64,000 nucleotides of DNA from Podocnemis expansa (GCA_007922195.1 ML682008.1:9780680-9844679); one strand, 5' to 3'; positions 32,275-46,300 are shown, counted from the stretch's first letter. Notes: generated from the letters alone by a model not told the origin. Program-made: numbers and translations.

Positions 32275-32856
32275 TAGGGCTAAAATATATCAGGTTACAC
32301 CAACATTTCAGGAAGCATATTTGCAGCTAAAAATTTCAGGGTTTAATATTTCTAAAAAATTGTTAATATTTAGAAAAAAAGTCTTATTAAAGGCTTCCAG
32401 TTTTCAGTTGCAACCATTAACTGATAAAAGGCTGCTCAGAATAATATGTGCTCCACTCCACCCATGCATCTATTGAGGAGGGAACTAAACAGAAAATAGA
32501 CTTGCTAGTAAATGCAAGTAAGATGGAAGGATTGGAGCTGGGGGAGGAAATGTACTTGAGACACATTCCACTCTCCAGCTAAATCTGTATTCATTAGTGA
32601 GTTTTACACTGTGAAATGGCTGAACAGCATTAGATGAAGCAGGTATCAAAATATGGTGGGAAAAGCTTGTTTATAATTTTATATATATGCCAATACAACT
32701 CTACTAGGGAAGACTGTTGAAAAAGCACAGTCCAATTCCATTGTGAAATAATGAGGAAACAGACAGCTGTTACTGCACTGATGTATAAAGGATATCCTAG
32801 AGATTGTGTACTATAGACTAGAGACAATAAACGAGTAGTTTTGTATATAATGTATT

Positions 32857-32862
32857 AATAAA
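32857..32862 (+). terminator. GSAP: Candidate GSAP polyadenylation signal (proximal)
   Basis: AATAAA about 585 bases after the stop; another AATAAA lies at 32826-32831. Placement of the cleavage site is inference. Confidence 0.45.
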
Positions 32863-33737
32863 AATGTATAAATTTCTCATACAGATGGTACATCCCTAAA
32901 GTTTTGCCCCCTTGCCTTTAGAACTGGGTCTTCATATATTTGCTTTTGTAATTAGCAAAAAGTACTTTCTCTATAATGTGTTTAAGAACTTTTCCTGACG
33001 TTTACAATACATTGTAAACAATCCAGCAGGAGAAGAAAGCTTCTTTGGAGGGTGATCATTACAGTGACTTTGATGAAATTGTATTTAATTCTGTCCCTAT
33101 GACTTTTAAGGTTTATAGATTAAGTGTCAGCTTTCTTTTAAAATGACGACAGATTTTTTTCCTTTAGTTCCCAGCTATATTTATACAGAACTGAACTAAC
33201 CCATTACTTTTTTTTTTAGCTGTGACCTGTAACAGCAAGAAAAGAATAGCACTTTTGTACGAAACAGGGAAAATTTTGAACTTCCAACATGCTGAAATAG
33301 CACGGAACTGATGTAATTCAATTTAGTGGGGAAGAAAGTGTGCCAAAATTTTAGGAGTAAACTAAAGCAAACTTGATGTTACTTTTTCTTTTTAATTCAA
33401 ATATGTTCCTCAACCTTTCTATGTATATAACCACCACCTGTTTTCCCTTCTCAGCATATCTCAAATTTTTGCAGACTAATGTACCCATTTCATTGTTCTG
33501 AATGAGAGAATCAACTCCTAGACAGGGGACCTTTCAAACACTTTAATTCCCGGTATGCAAGAGCATTCATCCTTTCTTCCCCCTCTCAGTAATGAGACTT
33601 ATTCCCTTCACTGTGGTTGCCATCAGTGATAAGGAGCGTTAGCTTTCTCAGTGATCTATAATGAGAGAAAGGGCATTATTTAATTTAAACAGACATGTCT
33701 GGCAGTTATCTTCGATATGAACTGCTCCTCATACTGG

Positions 33738-33743
33738 TTTATT
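33738..33743 (-). terminator. CCDC146: Candidate CCDC146 polyadenylation signal
   Basis: TTTATT on the + strand reads AATAAA on the - strand, about 395 bases after the CCDC146 stop. If used, the two genes' 3' ends overlap. Confidence 0.35.
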
Positions 33744-33836
33744 TGTGTAAGGACTTAGTTCAGTTATGTTAAAAGTAAGAAGAAAGCTGCAGAAGTGTCT
33801 CTTTTTAAAATATGTGTATAAAATACAAGCAGGTAC

Positions 33837-33842
33837 AATAAA
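33837..33842 (+). terminator. GSAP: Candidate GSAP polyadenylation signal (distal)
   Basis: AATAAA followed within 30 bases by a GT-rich stretch (tgttcattattgttc). Use of this site would give a 3' UTR of about 1.6 kb overlapping that of CCDC146. Confidence 0.4.
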
Positions 33843-34137
33843 GAAGTTAAAAAAATGTTCATTATTGTTCACTTTTCTTAACATTTCAAAATATTGAAAC
33901 GTTTTGCATATACTGAAATAGCACGGTTTTGCATATACTGAACTCCTGTTAGCAAAGAGAAAGTGCTTCAGGAATTATTTAGGTATATTTCCTGCTGTAA
34001 AAATTATTTTGCTTATAGTGTGAATATTTGGCAAACTGCTAACAAACATTTAAAAACTTTTACAATAATAAGAGCTGTTGGTTTTGCATATGCAACTGCT
34101 ACTACTGGAGTGGATTAGATGATACAGGATCTCTTCT

Positions 34138-34341
34138 TTAGATTTCAATTGGCTTTACAATAGGTTTTTTTATGTGTCTCATATTTGAGCCAGGTTCAGA
34201 TGGTTTGAAAGGAGCCAAAGCACCATAGGGACGTGGCAAAGGGAGAACGTTTTCATCATCTGGAATGTATGCATTGGGCCGCTGCTCAGCTGTTGTGTAG
34301 ACGCTACTTGGCGATGCATGTTGCTCTTCTTCTGCAGCACG
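34138..34341 (-). CDS. CCDC146: CCDC146 last coding exon, 67 codons plus stop, phase 0
   Basis: On the - strand: acceptor gtttcttcacag, then [67 protein letters not shown] and TAA at 34140-34138. The C-terminus is the best-conserved part of the protein against human ([14 protein letters not shown]). Confidence 0.96.
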   Translation of the reverse strand, partial: RAAEEEQHASPSSVYTTAEQRPNAYIPDDENVLPLPRPYGALAPFKPSEPGSNMRHIKKPIVKPIEI

Positions 34342-37300
34342 CTGTGAAGAAACATTTTGAATCTGGTAAAACATTGACAGTCCATTTAATACTTTACGGT
34401 TAGTACTTAGAACCACTGTTCCCTCTAAGCTGTGCACGTGTGCACCTGCACACAGGTCATGAAACCTGTGCACACAACAAAATAAAGTGCTCACAAAAAA
34501 ATTAAACAGTGCTAATATTAGCACACATGAAGAAATTTTTTGTGCACGCAAAGGAATTTTTTGCGCACACAGCCTACAGAAAATTAGAGGGAGCATTGCT
34601 TAGAACTCCATTTATGACTTCATAGATCAAAGCACTTCCCAAAGAATATTGTGCTAATATTCCCATTTCAATAAACAAGAAAATTAAGGAATAAAATAAT
34701 GAAATTACTGACATTTGTAGAAGAGAGGCTCATATAGTTTCTCTGACCATATATTTCTATCCATGTTGACTTAAGCTTGCCCTTTTAAACAGGCAAGTTG
34801 GCATAGTCAGTCATGGTTTATGCTTGAAGAAAACTAGAATAGTTGAAGTTGTAACCAATGTGCCTGGTGACCTTTCTCAGAGGTGATAGCTGTGGTGTAG
34901 CTAAACCTCTCGTTACAATGATTAAGTATGTTTACAGTGGCAGCTGCACCATTGTTGTGTTGTAGAATAGCATCACTGAATGTAAGTGCTTATCTGTACC
35001 ACACTCAAAGCTGAGTCATAACACCGGGAAAACTGTTAGCTCCACAGTGGCGTCTCATTCCAGAGCAGTTTTGTTGGGGACGCCTTCCTTGGCTGCAGGG
35101 CAGCATACTCCTTGAATAAAAGCACTGTGTTCTCTTCCAAGCTCAGGCAGCTTTTGCCAGGGCAGAGGTAGAAGACTACGGCTTGCATTCACCCAGTCCT
35201 GGGAAGGCCAGGACTGTCAGGAGTGCTGTGAATGCTCCCTACTGAAACTGTACTTTGCCCCTGCCTGATAAACCAAAGGTCAAGGACAGGTTCTTACATG
35301 CTATCTATCTTCTCTGTAGGTATGTAGGCTGGACCCAACGATCTTCCCAGCATGAGAAAGAAGCCCCTGTTAAGCATATTTCAATAACTAAAACCTCTTC
35401 ATAGAATAATAGGGTTGGAAGGGACCTCATAGGTCATCTAGTCCAACCCCCTGCCAGAGGCAGAACCACTCCCACTAAACCATCCCAGTCATGGTTTTGT
35501 CCAGCCAGGCCTTAAACACCTCCAAAGATGGAGACTCCACCACCTCCCTTGGCAGCTCATTCCAATGCTTCACCACTCGCCTAGTAAAAAAGTTTTTTCT
35601 AATATCCAGCCTCGACCTCCCTAACTGCAACTTGAGACCATTGCTCCTCGTTCTGTCCTCTGTTACCACCGAGAACAGTCGAGCTCCATCTTCCTTAGAG
35701 CATCCCTTCAAGTAGTTGAAGGTTGCTATCACATCCCCCCTCAGTCTTCTCTTCTGCAGACTAAATAAGCCTAATTCTTTCAGTCTATCCTCATAGGGCT
35801 TGTGCTCCAACCCTTTAATCATTTTGGTTGCCCTCCTCTGAACTCTCTCTAGCATGTCCCTGTCCTTTTTGGACAGGGCATCTTTTCATATCCCTGCCCC
35901 TAGTTAGTGTGACCTCTCCCTCTACAGTTCATTTGTTGTCCCAGGTGATTTTAGGCAGAGAAGAAACATGCAGCATTTTTTCCTTGTGCTCTTCCTGCCC
36001 ACTGACATCTAACAATTTAATATCCTTTTGTCTCTGCTAGTCTAGCATCTACATGTGCCAAAAAACCCCCAGTCATTTTGGCTTCTTCCTTTGCACTGTC
36101 ATCCTGAAACGGAATCGTCAGTATATTATCAGAAAAGAACAGCACTCTTCTGTCTTGCCCACTGTCAAAATAATGTAGCACTAGACACCAGATGATCAGT
36201 TGGTGAATTTTCATTCAACACAGTATACAAGACTCCTTCAGTGACTCTCCAACAATCAGCTTGGCAATAAGTTCATTCACCAGTGTACGTAAATCTGGCC
36301 AATAAGCAGCCAGACAATAAAGTCCTTTCAGAAAATAAACAAGCTGGAACAATGTGACTGAATTTCAGACTGCACCATATGACAGAAACCTACCTTCTCT
36401 CTAGCCTCAGCTGCAGCTTTATGAATCTGCTCATTGCGCAATACCTTCATCCACTCAATCTCTGTTTCTTTAGGAGGAGGGAGACCTTTCTCCACTCTTG
36501 ATGAGACAGTCAGCAAAAACTGTTCTTTGTCCCTCATTTCCTGTTGCAGTTTAATGGTCATTGCTTGCTTCATGGATAACTCTGCAATCAGTGCCATCAT
36601 CTTTTGGGTTTTATCTTTTATTTTCCGTTGTAATTCATTCATCTGGAATCAGTAACATTAATTAAACTTTAACCAGTTCCTCCTTCTACATACACACTTG
36701 AGAACCAGTTTTTGTGGCAGAATCTGTATGAATGTATCTCCTTACAGAGTGCAGGAGTATGGAGGCCGCCTGTGCCTTTCGTATTATTCAGCCAGTTGAG
36801 AGAGTTGTTAGAGGCTATTGGTTGGAGCATGCATTCAAAAAGGAGCCTGCCTTCAACATTTTGCCTAGCTATTTAGCTCCTTACCTCAGAAATAATACAT
36901 TATATACATAAAGGAAAGATAAACAAAAGTATCATAGCACAACTTTCAGAGATTTCAAGTAAATACATTGTACAGGATCAGTTTTGTGGATTTGGTTGAG
37001 CAGCAATGAAGCAGAATTGAATGGCTCAATCAGACCCAGAAGTCAATTCTGTTAAACCACTCCAGCAACTAGCATAGTGCTGTGTGAATGAGAGGGCATT
37101 TCCCATCAGTGCAGCATGGTGGTGACCCCACAGTAAGTAAACATTAGGAAGTTGATGGGAGATATGCAAGTTACCGTATGTAGCTCATGTATCTCCCTGT
37201 CAACTGCCACCAAAATCCATGGCCACTATAGACCTGGCCTCATTTATAACCATAGCTATGTCACCTGCAGACAGCTGTATGCTGTTGCCGCTAATTTTCC

Positions 37301-40300
37301 ATTAGTACAGTTAAGATGACAAGATAGCAAGTGTGAAAAACTGAGATAGGAGGTGGAAGATTTTATGTGCCTCTATAAAAGGCATGACCAAACTGCAGCT
37401 TGGGAGTCACATGTGGCTCTTCAAAGAAAAAGTGCAGCTAGCCAGCAGGGAGCTGCTTCAGTCTGGGGGAGTTAAAATCTCCGGCTTTTCAGATAGCTGC
37501 ACACCAGCAGCTCAGCGGAGGGGTGGGGAAGAGGAGTGAGCAGGCAGCAGAGAGCTCAGAGAAGGGGGCGAGGGCTAGGGAGGAGGGAGCAGGGAGCAGC
37601 AGTCCTGGCTCAGAGAAGGGTGGAGGAGGAGCAGCTGGCAGCTCAGAGAAGTGATGAGGGTTGGGAGGGTCTAAGGACAGGAGAGAGCTTTAGGGAATGG
37701 AGGCAGTGAGGGAAGGGACTGAGGGGATCAGGGAGGAGACAAGCTGTAAAGGACTTAAAGGCTAACAAACTATTGTTAGTTATTTTCTGTTTCGTAGATT
37801 TCAGTCGATTTTATTTTGCTTTGCTTTATTTTTGTGTACTTTGTATTCTTTTTTTTTTTTTTTTTGGTCTGGTTGGTTTGGGTGGGTTTGTTTTATATTT
37901 ACCTTATACCACATGTCATGGCACTCTCAGTCCTGTCCACAGCACTTTACAAACTTAGGGGCACTTCATGCATTCACTTTACAAGTATGGTAGTCAGGAA
38001 AACAGGTTAAAAAGTCTTCCATTGTAGCAGAGGGAGAAGGAGTAAACGAATGAAGAATCCTACTCCTTCTTCCCAACTCTACGGAAACCTGTAGATCGAG
38101 CTCTGGACAGTTAAACAAGGAGTTTTGTGGAACTTTTAAAGACTAACCCATTTATTTATCACATTTCTCCCATGAAAGCTCATGCAATAAATGTCTTAGT
38201 CTTTAAAAATACCACAGGACTCCTTGTTTGTTTTGCTGAACTAGACTAACATGGCTACCTCTTTGGAGCTCCAGACACTTGAGGCTTTTCAGAGACGCTG
38301 AGGCATTGGGACTAGGGATGAGCTGTTTTCAATAGCATCCTCCCCCTTCAGAATAATTTTATGCAGAATCCTATTCCACAGAACCAAGCCTGTTTTGAAA
38401 GACAAGTGTTGGGCCATGTATGAAGTAAGGAAGTGTTTCCCAGGACAGTTGAGTTGTCATGGGAGACAGGAGCAATGTTCCTTCTAAGCTGATGATGCAG
38501 CCAAGCAAGTTATGGATGCACATGGGGAGCCAATGAGCAGGGGCCCAGCACTGGATTGGGGAACCGGGAGGGAACTTGCTCAGCTGCATCCAAAAGTTGC
38601 TAAGCTGCCTCATCAGCTTAGAGGGAACATTGCAGGGAAGGGCAGCAAGGTGGGAGACAGTGGGAGAAGTGAGCAATGGTTGGGGATGGCAGAGAAGCAG
38701 CGGCATGGTGAGAGATGGCTGGGATCCAGCAACAGGGGCGTGGGAAGTGTGGGCTGGTTGGGGAAGCCATGGCATGTTTAGATTTTCTCATGAGCCCTAA
38801 TGCAGCTTACTGCTTTGTTAAAATTGTGTTTTACAAGTCCTAAACATGACGTGGAATACTAAGAAATGAAAATACAAAGGATAAAAGTTTAAAACTGAAT
38901 GTAGATTATTTTCAATTTTTAGCACAAATTACTGCTGTGAAGCATTGTATTCCACAGTGAAATTTGTTAAATCAAAACATTGTGCAATACTTTGAGAGCA
39001 GCACCCGTGAGAGCTTTTACATACTGCATTGACAAGTTACTGCCCAGATTTAAAGAAAACTTGTCACTAGCCTGCAGTATTCTACATCCAGCGACAGGTA
39101 AGTTTTTTACTGTATAGGCTTAGTTTTCATGGTAATCTTAAGTAATTATTAGAATCTGACATTAGTCGGATCAATATTTGCCCTGTTTTTAAGATAAAAT
39201 TAAGTGTGCAATAAATTTTAAGCTTAGTAATTTTGGAACAGGTAAAAGTATGTGGTTATATGCCTCAGTGCAGCTCTTGAAGGTTTAATAATCGACTTGT
39301 GCGGCTCTTGAGTTCCATAAGTTTGGCCACCTGTGCTATAGAAAAAGAACGACTGTCTCCATAAAATTGGGACATCTGGTCACCCTAAATATGGTACAAG
39401 TTTGGCTAAAAGTCATTCTAGTTCTTCCACAAGTGAAATACCAGTACTTCAGTTTGGTTTACATTCTGGATCCTTGCAAACAAAAAGTTTGATCTGATTC
39501 TTACCTTTTTTGCTAATATCAGCGTGTCTTCTTTCCCATTTTCTGCCTTGGTATGGAGTCTATCTGTTAGCTGGGAAACTTGCTCAAAAATAAAGTCCTT
39601 CTCCAACAAGTTCTCCTCTTTTTGCACCAGCTGTATTTCTAACTATAGTGAGAACAAACCCATACAGAATGATGAATGAGTAGGAGCAAGACCTGCTCAC
39701 AATCACTTTGTGACAGCTGCATTTTTAGAGAAGTGACAGCTTTTTAAAATTGTGTTAAATAGCAACAGTATGAATAACCACTTCAGTGAAGTTCCAAAGG
39801 GGCAGCTGTGTTAGTCTAGTAAAGCAAAAAAAAAAAAAAAAAGCAGCAGCAGCAAGGAGTCTTGTGGCACCTAACAGACTAACGGATTTATTTATCGCAT
39901 GAGCTTTCGTGGGAGAAAATTCCACTTCGTCACGAAATGGAATTTTCTCCCACGAAAGATCATGCAATAAATAAACCCGTTAGTCTGTTAGGTGCCACAA
40001 GACTCCTTGCTTTTTTTTTTTTCCACTTCAGTGAAGAATGCTTCAAAGTGAATTATCTTTCCTGAATGACCAAGGCTATGACTAGAACAGTAACACAAAG
40101 TCCTCAGTACAAAATGTATTCAGTTTGTTGTTCTCTGTATTACTGCATTTATTTAAAGAAATGGAACTTTCTAGCCCTTGTGTTTGTGCAGAGAAACTTC
40201 AAAACACAAGCCCTAAAGCTTCAAAACCCAGAAAACAACTAAAAATAATGCAAAATATGCATTTTAAAAAAAAAAATGTCATGAATTTTAAGATTTGTTT

Positions 40301-43300
40301 TGTTTTGTTTTTGTGGGGTTATTTTGGGAGAAGCCCAACGGGATTGTTAGGGTTGGCAGTGCTGGATGAACATAGGCTCACATTAATGCTATTGTGTTCT
40401 GCCCTGACTGTGCCCCACCTGGACTTCTTTCCCACTGCACATTTTTCCAGCCAGAGAAGATATGAGTCAGGGAGGATAAATATGCACGAGACGTTAGGAT
40501 GGGGAGCAGACTCCACTGAAGTTGAGTGACTAGTTGATATTTTCAGTTTGGTGACAGAACAGAAAAATCTGGAAAAAAATTGATCTGCTGAAACAATATT
40601 TTTGGCTTTTCTCTGTGAAACCAGAACCATTTAAGTCAAACGTGAAAAACGATTTGTTAACACCACTAGGCTATGCGAGATGTGAGAGTCCCTTGGAACA
40701 GCCCTTAGGAGGAGAAAAGTTAGACCGAGTATTATGTTTTGGTGTTTGAATTACTAGTAAAGCCAACCCGGGGCAGGAGCTTTGTTTGATCTTATGCAAT
40801 ATGCATAGATAGTATTCAGAGCAGAATGGAAACCCACCGGTTCACAGCATGTGAGCTGATGATTTTGGGAAATAATTTCTGAAGGCCAGTTCAGTGAAGA
40901 ACTATGGCTTCTGCCACTCACCAATTTAAGCCCACCATTTTCCCTCCAACCTGTTTATTTTTTTGCATGCAAAGCAGCCAGGGATGCATTGAGGTGTGAA
41001 TGGTGTGTATTTAATCAGGCAGCAGTAGAACTAGCCACGTCTGCATGGTGACTGAGTTTTGATCTTCTGTAACTAAGCTTCAGCAGCATAAAAATCCCAT
41101 ACCTAGCTTTCTTGGCCAGATGGATGCTGGCCTGTATGTCTCAGAAGTCTAGTGCAGGGTCATCACTAGCGCTGGGCTTATGAGGCTTGAGCCCCGAGTT
41201 CCAGTGCCAGAGCCCTGGGTCTGTCACGGTGCACAAGCCCCAAATCCTGGTGCCTGAGCCCCAGGTCTTTTTCCAGGCCAGAGGTGCTCCTGGTCTAGCT
41301 GAAAGACTTTGCAACATGTAATGCAGAAGTTTTACAAAAAAATGAAATAAAAGACTGTTCACATTTTCTGAGGTAATGGAGCCAGCTATGATGATAAATC
41401 CTGTTGTCAGAAGCGCTATGTTACCTCCTCAATCTTTTTGAACAGTTCCGGCAGAGATGGGTCCTTCCCTTCCAGGACTCGCTTTCTGTTCTTCCCCTCA
41501 GGATCAGCAAAGTGCTTTTCCAGACTTTTAATTCTGTCCTTACACTGGGAGTACTACCAAACAAGAATACAGAATGGTCAAGTTTGGGGTGTTTTCAACA
41601 ACCAGTTGGGTGAGTAAACAACAAAGTCATTTTTACATGATAAATGAACTGGAACAATCAAAGATGAGAAACACTAAAAGGTCTTGTTGTCTCGTGAATT
41701 ACGCTGATTTTTCTTATTGACACTGGTTCAATTCTGGCTGATTTATGTGCTGAGAACTCTACTGCAGTTAATGAGATGGCAGAGGATAGATCAACAAGGC
41801 AAAGTTAGCTTTATTTGTGTTTATCACAGATTGACTCAGGCCACTCCAACTGCTATTCATGTTTCAAATGCATCTTCTAACACTTGTTCATCTAAAGTCC
41901 TTCCTCACACACAACAAAGTTATGAGGGTTTTCTTGTTAGTAAAGCATTCCTCTGTAGTGTCAAGCTGCCTAATAAGACCCATTTGAGTGACAAGACATT
42001 CCCACACATCTAGTTTATGCATTTGGAAATTTAGAAAAAGGCTACCTTCTTTAAGACCAAGTCCAACTAGACAGGGGATTGGAGGATAGGAGATCTTTCC
42101 TGCTTGGAGTGGCTGGTGGATCTATAACAGATCCCTTGAGAGCACAGAGGATGGAACGAGGGGAAACTGTTGCGGGATAACTAGAGTGAGAGTTTTTCTT
42201 TAGAAGCGGACACTCTGGCTCCCAGGCAAAACTTGGGTGGATGGAAACTCTCTTCCCACCACCAGAAAGTGGGGGTTTTATTTCCCTCTTTATCCCCAAA
42301 GTACATTTTGAATCCTGGGACTACAGTGTGTTTTTAGGGGTGTCACTCCGCTCCTCAGTTGATGAGGCCTAGCTCAACAGCCCTATGCCTGAGACAACTT
42401 TTTTTGTTCTTCATTGCCTGTCCCACCAGTGGAAACAGGGACCAGTCATAGACAATGAAAAATACAACAAAGGAAATATATATGCCACTGCTGAGACCAA
42501 GGATACATAGCCATGTTGCTGGGGCCAGCCATCTTTTTCCTGCCTCTGCTGCCTGTGATCTGCTACTGTTACCTGTATATAGAGCAGAGGAAAATGCCCC
42601 AGAATGCACTTGTCACAACCCAGTAATAGAAGTTCCCAGAAAGCAACAGCTGCCAAAAAAAGAAACACGTTGAATAGTAGAAATAAAAATGACACACTTA
42701 AAAATGAAATGGTGAGTCTGCTGGTGATATTAAAGCTTACAGCCTTGTGCAGTTCACATCTTCATCTCCTTGTACAGTGTCAGACTCTTGTCCAAGAGGC
42801 ACAACACAGAGAGATTTCTTTGGCTTTGCTGTCCCTCACAATATCAGTTCCTCTCTCACACAGGCACACACAATACCCTCTCGCTACTCCTGCACTCACA
42901 AATAAGCAAGTAAGGCAACAAAGCCCTGCAAACTAATGAAACGTCATCTCCTAAAGCCTGGATAGAAGAAAGACATTGTCAGCCCAGTTTTTGACTACTG
43001 AGAAAACAGTTAACTACAGTGATGGGGCAAGAAAAGTATGTAGGTGAAGCAAGAGTTAGGGCAAGCGACAGGGGGAGCTAGTGTGTTGTTGACAGAGGAC
43101 ACGAACAAAGAGGGGAACAGGCAGAAGAGACAATGTTGAGGGCAGTGGTTCCCAATCTTTTTAGTACCATGGCATATTTCAATGAGAAACACTTGCATGG
43201 CACACCCACTTTTTTCAGCTGAACTGATTGCTCATAAACATCGCATTTGCTTACATTTACTATGGTTACAGCTTTACTAGCATGGTTTGAACATAGTGCA

Positions 43301-46300
43301 TACAAGAAGCTAAAGAATGAGCAAATGCATTCATGTTTCAAATCCACTGGAAAACAATACATGGCAGCGCAATTTTCCACTTTGGCTACCTAAGTTTAGA
43401 ATTTTGTGTTTTAGAATCAAAAGCCCAATAGCTGGCTTTTCATTTGCTTATTAATTTTCATGAGTTGTAATTTTAGTTGGCTAGCCTATTGTTTAAGATG
43501 AAATGATGTTTGTTTTACTTTACTGCTCATTACCTTTATACAAAATTTCGTGGCACACCTGGTCAGCCCTCATGGCACAGCAGTATGCTGCAGCACACCA
43601 GTTGAAAAAAAACCCACTGGTTTAGGGATTAGGCTTAGGGTCCAGCAGAAGGTAGCGTTCAATATAGGGGAAAAAACTGAAAGATGTAGGAAGGTAGACC
43701 TGGCACTGGTAGCTGTGGAAGCAGAGATGGGCGCTTAGGAGGTGGGCTGTGGGATTTGGCAAGAAAAGTTCTATGGAGACGTCACACATTCCGAGAGCAA
43801 TAGCCAGACAATGAAGTTCGGATTTGTGTGTGTTTTGTATACACCTCCAGTTAAATGTTCCACCTGGAACACATACAGTACTTGGGGGGGAGGGAGGGAA
43901 TCCCTGGCAAGAGTCTAAAAATCAGACCTTGGGGGTGGCGGGGGAAAGACAGCTGATTAAAAAAAAACCATGAGATTTGCAAAAATTAAACAGTATCTTG
44001 ATTCTTTTTAGGTTACCTCTTGATGTTTGAACTTGCAGGATTGGCAATAGTGTTAGTCCATTTTTTACAACATGACCTATTTGTAGTTCCGTAGTAATGT
44101 AACATGGCTTAATCTGTTGGACTCTCGCTTAGTCAACACTAACATAAACATGAGTCAATAATTACTTTCTTGTGAAAAATCACCAGGGAGATAGTGGTCT
44201 TTTTCTCTTGAAGCCACAATGGTTTATCACATATGAACAAATTATTAGCTCTAGCTACAGGAATAGGGTTTACTGGAGGTTCAATGTTAACCATGTGGTT
44301 TTTGATGTGTAGAAAGGTAAGCCCAGAGCTGTGTAAACTGATAGATCTTTTGCTGTGCTAATGGAAAGTCACTAGAACATTCAGTTAAAGCATTTTTGGT
44401 TTGGTTTTTTTTTTTTTTTTTTGCAGAAAGCCAACATCCATCTCTTCCTGTTCTAAGAAATAGCATAGTAGATAAGAAGCTTAAAAGGGCTTAAAAACTT
44501 TTAAGAAAGGGGAACTAGGCATTAGACAAACAAGTAAAGAAATCAGAATACTGTCCCTTCATTTGTCCAGTCATATTTTGGTTTAAAATATGTATCACAT
44601 GAGTTGGAGCTGCATGCTGTCAAGAGGATTGAGAAATATTTTTGATGATAGGTAACTAGAAAAATAAACACCAGAGTACTCTGAGTTTTGCAAAAAGAAG
44701 AACTTAAAAGCAAGCTATGATACATAAAAGGATATAGCTGCAGTTACAATTGTATATCACATCTGGGGCCCAATCCTGTAAACATCTACTTAGATGCACA
44801 ATCCTTACTGAAGTTAATGAGGCTACTCATGTGAATAAGGAGTGCTCACTCAAGTACAAGTTTGCGGGATTGGGTCCTGCCTCTATAAATTATATTAATG
44901 TCTGAGGCCATACCTGCCAACTCAAACAACACATAGAGAAAGTTTCACACTACTTAAATAACAGACTTAAAGTGGTGGAGGAGTGTGGTTCACTTTGCAG
45001 TGCAAACATCCCAGATTTTTAAATATGAATTTAAATGTTATGTGAATATGTTTTTTAATGTAGTCAAAATAAAAATAATAAGCTGCTTAAAAAGTATCAG
45101 TGCAAAAGTTTCATTTTCACAGGTGAAGGAGACTAAGCGTATGTCCACACGTCTCTCTTATTTCGAAATAACACTTATTAGTTCGAAATAAAAAAGATTA
45201 GGTCCACACAATGCATTCTTAATTCAAAATGACAGGCTCTGTCATTTCGAAATAAGAACCATCATTTTGAAACAGCTTATGTTTGTTTTGAAATAAGGCC
45301 GTTTGGACATGTTTTGAAACATGTCCAAACAGCCTTATTTCAAAATAACAGCCATTTCGATAGCAGGCTTTCCCTTAATTCAAATTAACATTTTCTTAAT
45401 TCGAATTAACTTATTTCAAAATAAGGACTTTATTTCAAAATAACTTATTTTGAAACGATGTATGTGTGGACATAGCTTAAATGAACTATAAATGAAGGCA
45501 CTCAACCCAAGAGCACAAAAAATAAATGGCATTCAGATAAATAACCGTGCTAATATGTTTGCAGAACTGTTTTAACTATAATCTTCCTTGCTTATTTTTT
45601 CCATTCAAATGAGGAGTTCTGTGGCACCTTAAAAGACTAACAAATTTAGTTTATTTTGCTGAAACAGATTAACATGGCTAACCCTCTCGAATATCTCCAT
45701 TCATTTGTCTTATTTGTTACTGTCAGCTATGGGTAAAAAGAGCTTATTGTTTCATAAATTTTTACATTTTCAGACCAGAAGGGACCATTCTGATGATCTG
45801 TTCTGGCCTCCTGCATAAAATAGTCCCATGGATTTTTTTTTCACCCGTTGTGACGCTGGATAAATCCTGAGGTTAATGCCTTTACCTCTCACTGGTTAGT
45901 CCCTCTTTGTCGGCTTAGGTGTATAGCTGTCTCTTTAAGCCCTCAGTGGCTCAGTGGGTCTGCACTTTTTACCAATTACCATTTAATGCCAGATCTCTCA
46001 TTGATGCATGAAGACAGATGAGTGTTCCTAGCTCATGTCAGCCTGGAGAACCAGGTCCTGATATGCAGTTCCAAACAAAGGTATTTATACCTTGGGGCAG
46101 CCTGGGGTAGAGACTCATTAGTACCAGAGTCTTTCCATGTGTCAGACACAAGAAGAACTGAGTACTTCTAGCATTAGATGCCTAACGGTGAGAATAACTA
46201 AAGTATCTAATCCTAATGATTATTTGATTTTTGATGCACTACTAGAACCTGACAGCTATTTCTAGTAGTGCATATAGTATTAGCCATTAGAATCTACTGA

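Larger units (their letters stand above)
32275..34137. other. Convergent 3' UTRs / intergenic strip of GSAP and CCDC146
   Basis: A/T-rich, no repeat element recognised except a tandem duplication of about 25 bases near 33899-33944 (TTTTGCATATACTGAAATAG unit). It carries AATAAA signals for GSAP on the + strand and a TTTATT (AATAAA on -) for CCDC146. No open frame of note. Confidence 0.7.
37378..39337. mobile_element. hAT-type element, about 2 kb, with later insertions
   Basis: The left end GGCATGACCAAACTGCAGCT mirrors the right end AAGTTTGGCCACCTGTG. Inner blocks GTCACATGTGGCTCTT and GTGCGGCTCTTGAG are also mirrored. The flanks (ctctataa, ctatagaa) look like a degraded 8-base duplication. A Penelope tail (38113-38275) and a MITE (38471-38634) lie inside it. 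No transposase frame found. Confidence 0.65.
36643..39504 (-). other. CCDC146: CCDC146 intron, about 2.9 kb
   Basis: Mostly one composite hAT element (37378-39337) carrying a Penelope tail and a third MITE. Bases 36643-37370 show nothing beyond unique-looking sequence. Confidence 0.6.

Noticed and set aside
34360..34366. Alternative acceptor ttttaccag for the last CCDC146 exon
   Set aside because: It would add 22 bases and shift the frame relative to the exon ending AREK; the acceptor at 34342 keeps phase 0.
35475..35855. 126-codon - strand frame that looks well conserved
   Set aside because: It is the C-terminus of CR1 ORF2, not a host gene; no exon junction connects it to CCDC146.
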